The notes under the pieces are model-generated. The model was not told the origin of the DNA and ran no database searches. It worked only from the letters and a program-made list of their open reading frames with translations. DNA of 64,000 bases from Sapria himalayana (lineage: Eukaryota > Streptophyta > Magnoliopsida > Malpighiales > Rafflesiaceae), in contig JAREIK010002463.1 of the NCBI GenBank assembly GCA_029783825.1, positions 343,501 to 407,500 of the forward strand. Direction: 5' to 3'. Positions 59,291 to 64,000 of the stretch are shown here, piece after piece (positions within the stretch are counted from its first letter, which is position 1; each line of letters starts with the position of its first letter). The translations under genes were made by a program, and so were the position numbers.

Positions 59291-60100
59291 TTCCGGACTG
59301 ATGAGTGTCCAAATGACTTACCATTGCAACAGGTTAACAACCTTAGTTCGATGGAGCTGGCTTTCACCAATTAGCGACTTTTGACCATAAGCAAAATCAT
59401 CACTTCGAAACTGGCTATGTACACTAAGCAAAGGCTCTAGTTTCATGAGATGAATGTTCCAAATAATTATCTGTGTCTACGAGTGTGCAATCCCACTTGG
59501 AGATGAGGAACCAAGTCATGGTACATATAGAATAATGGCTCTGTCTCTGAGAGAAATAATCTACTATAGATATATCTATAGAGTACCGGCCCATTATGCC
59601 AGATATTGACTGCCTTCAAGACTCTAAAAGAAAACCCAAGCAGTCTAACCCACGGGGAGGACCCTAACCGAAAGGTGCTAGACGAACTAACAGCAAGTGA
59701 GATAAAGAAAGTAGCTAGCCCTATGTGTAAAACCTAGCCACGGAAGAGTCTTTCTCCAATGAGAATCTATTCTTTGGGTAAGACAAGAAAGGAACTCGCT
59801 CTTTGACACCAAAGGATAAGAGCTGATAGTTGGCGATGACTTGGTGAAGGGAATCTATAATAGAATGTTCTCGAACCAGGTTCCGGAGCACAAGTCGCTA
59901 ATGATTTTGCATTTCAACTAAAACTCTTCATCTCTCTCCCTTACTTACTATCAACCTTGTTCTTTCATGGGAACTCTAACATTTCATTCTCTAACGGTAC
60001 CACCACTTACAATCTATTCTAAAAATGGTTGCTTCGCTTCTTCTGATTTCTTGCCTTTTCTTTTTCTTTGACTTGTTTTTTTCCCTCTATATGTCTTATT
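59291..60100. other. Mitochondrial-like non-coding DNA, right part
   Basis: Balanced composition to about 60,080 and then a return to AT-rich sequence. No tRNA or rRNA recognised. Confidence 0.4.
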
Positions 60101-60117
60101 GTGGCCTGATGGAGTCT

Positions 60118-61195
60118 TGACATGCAGATATTATGTATGTTTGTAAAAATTAGGTTGAGATTGAAAAATGAATGTTTTGAAAACTTATACATACCCACAC
60201 ATTATGATTTCATAAATTTGTATAGCCATGTATACGTATAAATATATGTATATATATTTTAAAATGTATTAGTTACTTATTATATTGTATATTGGAAAAC
60301 ATTTAGGTTATGAAGATATAACATTAATTTTTTCATATTTTCTTGAGATTTTTCTTTTGGGCATTAGTTGCTACCACTATTTTCTAAAGCTTGCAGTTCA
60401 ATGCAAGGGTCTTGATTGAGCATTTTGGTTAGTTTTTTTTGTTATATATTTTTCCTTGGTCATAGGGGCCATCTTGTCTAAATGACTTTATTTTTATATG
60501 TGGATATTTTAATTTGATATAGTTTATACTTATTCATGATATTCTCTAGAATTTGATCTATTTCAAATGGCTAAATGTGAGGGATCTTGATCTAATTTTT
60601 TTACATACTTTCACTAAATTTTGAGATAGTGAATGTTTATCAAATGATACTAATATGAAAAATAAAGAAGGAAAGAAACTATTTTTGACTTGTCTATAAT
60701 TTTTTTTAGACATGCAATTGACCATAGGTTGTACCATTTATAATAATGGTTTTATTTAAATTTCAATATAAATTCATTTATTTTGGATCAATTTTTTTAA
60801 TTAATCTTTTTCTATTTTTTTTACATGAAATTTATGAGTAATTTAATAAATTCACAAAAAGTCTATTAAAAATGTAAAACCTCTCACATTAGATTTTAAA
60901 GTATTTTAAATCCTATTAAATTTAATAATCAAACCAAGTATTTTGCACCTCTCGAGTGAGAGTATTTAGGAATTGTGATAGTTTATGTGGTATTAAAAGG
61001 TAAAGTTTACCGGGTTGCATTGTGTATGCATTAATTGTTAAATATGTTAGTATGATAAGTCATTTTGATTTGATTGTTTGTATACTTTAAGTACTCAGCA
61101 CTTGTAGATTTGTTTTTCATACTCTTTAGTGTATGAGATGTTGAGTTTTTTTATACCTAGTATTGTTTTTGATGAAGTTGGATCTCCTATTAAGT
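60118..61195 (+). repeat. Possible 5' LTR of the right-edge gypsy element
   Basis: AT-rich, located directly before a primer-site-like TTGGTGCTAAGG (61,194-61,205), which would match TTGGTATCAGAGCTAAGG with a six-base loss. The start is a guess from the first TG after the mitochondrial-like block. The second LTR is outside the window, so this cannot be confirmed. Confidence 0.3.
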
Positions 61196-61230
61196 TGGTG
61201 CTAAGGTACTTTATTTTTTTATAGAAGCTA

Positions 61231-62210
61231 AGTATGAGTATTGAAACAGAAAAAAGCCATGGTGTGGGACATCCACCCTTGGAAAGAAGTGTGATACAAG
61301 AGCCTCAATAGCCTTAATTCTAACATGGTGGCCTTGGAGATGCTTCATGGGAGGCCATGCTTGAGACTTTTCATGAAGTGACTAACATAATTGGTTAGGG
61401 AGTATAAGGTAATGCTGGTGCACATGGAACTCGTGCACTAGTAGTTCCCTAGCTCATAGTCTCATACTAGAGAAAGAAAGGGTGCATAGAAGAATGTGAT
61501 ACCTAATAGAGCTTCAAAACCAAAGTCCTCCTTCATTGACTAGTGAAACTAATCTCATGGCAGTAGAATCATGACTATGCCCGATCAAGAAGAAGATGAA
61601 ATATATGTGTATTTCGAAAGATTTCAGAGTTCCTATTGTGAATTTTGGTGGGAACATTTCTATAGAAAGTAGATTTTTTGTGGGAATGTGCCTCAAGAAC
61701 TTGTGTTGTAGATCATTTGACATGGATGGGGTTTGAAGATTGGTTTAATGAGAAGTATTTTGATGAGGCTGGAAAGGAAGCAAAGGCCTAGTAGTTCAAT
61801 ATGCTAGTGCACTACAATATGAGTGTTGTTGACTATGAAGTAAAATTTTTTGAATTGGCTTGATTTGCTCCTTACTTGGTTACCATAAATGAGAAGAGAT
61901 CATGATGCTTTGAGAAAGAGCTCAAGTCATCTCTCTACTTGAGGTTGGTGGCCTTGCATGTTCATGATTATGGTGACTTGGTGGAATGTGCCTCTTAGTG
62001 GAGAAAGAGATAGATGATTTCATAAGAATCTATGAGGATCACAAGAAGAAACTCAAAATGACCAAGAAACATAGTTTAACTAGATCTTTCATGTGGAAGA
62101 AGGGATCATAGACTTCTTATCCTGCATATACTGCTTTAGGGTTAGTTTCTTTTGGTTGTGGCAAAGAAGGACGCATGAAAAAAGATTTTTCTAAGTATTT
62201 CTATCCATGA
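61231..62210 (+). pseudogene. Gypsy gag relic
   Basis: Starts MSIETEKSHGVG at 61,231. Near 61,745-61,980, EKYFDEAGKEAKA, then VVDYEVKFFELA, FAPYLV and EKELKSSLYLRL follow the plant gypsy gag domain. Near 62,155-62,200, CGKEGRMKKDF is the remnant of the zinc knuckle, with its last Cys lost. Many stops. Confidence 0.8.
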
Positions 62211-62379
62211 GACAACAAGCAACTACTTCAGTATTAAGGGCACTCCTTCAGCTCATTCCATTGACCTTTATGGTTCAAATCATCCAAACCAATATGGTCC
62301 TTCTACTTTTATTTCATCACATATGAGGAAGGATAAATGAGGGTTGCCTATGAATCAGGGATGTGTTTTTTCTATCTTA

Positions 62380-62900
62380 CCACTCGAGAGGAGTAGTCAC
62401 ATACACTATGGTGAAAGGCATGCTTTTTGTTTCTGATACCTAGGCACATGTTGTGTTTGAAATTGGTGTTTGTTATTCTTTTGTATTTTACTTCTTTGTA
62501 AATACTTTGGATGGAAAACTTGAGAAGTTAGACATTGGTTTGTGTGTTTCTTCTCTGTTGAAAAATGTAGTTTTAGTAAGTACATTGTGAAAAGGTTGTG
62601 AGCTTTTCTTTGGAGATTTGTGTCTATGTTTATCTTTTACTCTTAAATTTTTCTAGCAATGATATAATCTTAGGGATGGATTGGTTATCAAAGTTTCACA
62701 TTGTGCTAGTTTTTCATAGGAGGCAAGTCATATTTTGAGTTGATACTCTTAATAAATTTAAAAGTAGAATCATTCTTCGTGATTTTAACTTGGTGGCTAG
62801 ACTTATAGTGAGAAAGTTGAACAAAGCTATGTATTTTACTCTCTTGAACAAAGTAGAAGAAGAGGGTGAAAATAAGACTTCTTGGCCATAGGTGCTAGTA
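62380..62900 (+). pseudogene. Gypsy protease relic
   Basis: Residues such as VVTYTMVKGMLFVSDT, CYSFVFYFFVNTL and LRDGLVI follow the order of gypsy protease, but the catalytic DSGAS is changed (the expected Asp-Ser-Gly place reads DT then stop). Stops throughout. Confidence 0.65.
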
Positions 62901-64000
62901 GTGAAGGAGTATGGTGATCTATTTTCCAAATAGATCACCTAGTTTGCCTAGTTTTATGGCTCCAAAGAAGATAGTGGTATTAACTTGGTCTTAGGAACTA
63001 AGCCTATTTCTTTTCCTCCTTTTTAAATGACACCTACTACAAAGTCAACTTCAAGACTTGCTTACTAAGTGGTTCATACAGCCTAGTATTCCACCATGGG
63101 GAGCTAATGTTCTTTTTGAAAAAAATAACATAATAGGTCACTATGGTTGTGTATAAACTATAGAAAGTTTGATCAAGTGACCATCAATAATAAGTATCTA
63201 CTTCCTTATTTAGATGACTTGTTTGACTAGTTGGCAAGAACCTAATTTTTTTCAAAAATAGACTTGAGATTGAAATATCATCAGGTGAATGTAAGAAAAG
63301 ATGATATACCAAAAAATATTTTTTGGACCCGATATGGTCACTATGAGTTCTTGGTACTTCCTTTTGGTGTGATGAATATATCAGGAGTATTTATGGACTT
63401 AGTGAACTAAGTGTTTAAATATTTCCTTGACACATTTGTCATCATCTTTATTATTGATATATTGGTGTATTCAAAGATGCAATAAAAGCATGAATAACAG
63501 CTCCAATTAGTTTTGCAAACTCTTTGTAAGTATCAGTTGTATGAAAAATGGCCAAGATGTGTCTTTTAGGTCACTATCATTCAGTTTTTGGGTCACATAG
63601 TGACCAAGAAAAAGATTTCTATGAATCTAGAAAAGATGATGGCTATTTTTGAGTGGCTAGGGCCAATTATAGTAATTGGGGTATGTAGTTTCTTGGGTTG
63701 GCAGGTTATTATATTTTTTTTACTAAAAAATTTTTTCATATTACCTTGCCATTAACTAATCTAACTAGGAAAAGCACTTTCTTTGAGTGAGATGAGAAGT
63801 ATGAAGCTAATTTATAAGATTTAAAAAATAAGCTAGTTTTAGCCTCATTTCTTGCTTTGCAAGATGACACATTACCTTAAGTGGGTTTCACTGATGCATC
63901 ATTAAATACTATAGGTTGTGTGCTCATGCTCAATAAAAGACTTATTATTATGGGTCCATACAGTTAAAGCAGTATTAGCAGAACTATCCTACACATGATT
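62900..64000 (+). pseudogene. Gypsy reverse transcriptase and RNase H relic
   Basis: Order seen: [64 protein letters not shown], a catalytic-box remnant FIIDILVYSK (the first Asp of DD replaced by Ile), FLGHIVTKKKIS, then RNase H-like residues to the window end. Stops and frameshifts break the frame. Confidence 0.85.

Larger units (their letters stand above)
56055..60100. other. Probable nuclear copy of plant mitochondrial DNA
   Basis: Composition shifts abruptly from very AT-rich to balanced. The block has the look of plant mitochondrial intergenic DNA: long non-coding sequence, mitovirus polymerase fragments on both strands and a gypsy RT scrap, a combination common in plant mitochondrial genomes. 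A LINE-like scrap at 57,890 suggests nuclear decay or mixed origin. No mitochondrial gene was recognised, so the call rests on texture plus the mitovirus pieces. Edges are approximate. Confidence 0.5.
61231..64000 (+). mobile_element. Decayed Ty3/gypsy element, gag to RNase H, runs off the window
   Basis: Gag, zinc-knuckle, protease, RT and start of RNase H are traceable in order on the plus strand, all with stops and frameshifts. Integrase and the 3' LTR would lie beyond 64,000. The RT style ([26 protein letters not shown]) is that of plant chromovirus-type gypsy elements, as at 258-7431, but sequence divergence shows it is not a recent copy of that element. Confidence 0.85.

Overview
This window is AT-rich nuclear DNA from a plant, most likely a flowering plant with a large, transposon-dense genome. 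The evidence is Ty3/gypsy and Ty1/copia elements primed by initiator tRNA-Met, CACTA and hAT DNA transposons of plant type, a block resembling plant mitochondrial DNA with mitovirus relics, and one exon of an RCC1-repeat gene. I found no intact host gene. Almost every coding trace is a decayed mobile-element gene.

Layout. 258-7431 is a Ty3/gypsy element on the minus strand with both LTRs, a matching 5-bp target duplication (ATAAT) and an internal gag-protease deletion. 8276-11802 is a full-length hAT element with an 8-bp duplication (GTTTATAA) and a broken transposase. Both lie in sequence of mitochondrial or unknown character. About 12,200-14,939 is the 3' part of a CACTA element on the plus strand. 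14,940-24,080 is a 9.1-kb imperfect GATA/GACA array with higher-order duplications. 24,128-24,718 is a dispersed repeat, and 25,500-27,617 is a decayed Athila/Tat-like gypsy pol on the minus strand.

From 27,618 to about 39,490 runs a second CACTA copy on the minus strand. It has a recognisable TNP2-type transposase and a second Transposase_24-like gene. It is split by a full copia element (30,782-35,917, duplication CTAAG) and by a solo LTR of the same family in the opposite orientation (36,420-36,989). A second solo LTR lies at 40,901-41,491 (duplication CTCTA).

41,950-42,143 is the RCC1-repeat exon. It is followed by two hAT-type MITEs (42,228-42,686 and 43,477-44,043) with a SINE-like unit and a GC-rich trinucleotide tract between them. 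A second kind of CACTA terminus ends at 45,157. 45,158-56,050 is mostly AT-rich unassigned DNA with microsatellites, a 26-bp minisatellite, tRNA-like SINE candidates and a LINE reverse-transcriptase relic.

56,055 to about 60,100 changes character to mitochondrial-like DNA with mitovirus polymerase fragments on both strands and a gypsy RT scrap. 61,231 to the window end is the gag-protease-RT part of a decayed Ty3/gypsy element on the plus strand that continues past the edge.

The sequence is a layered insertion record. The most reliable calls are those with matching target-site duplications. The least understood structure is the GATA array, which sits between two inward-facing CACTA 3' ends.
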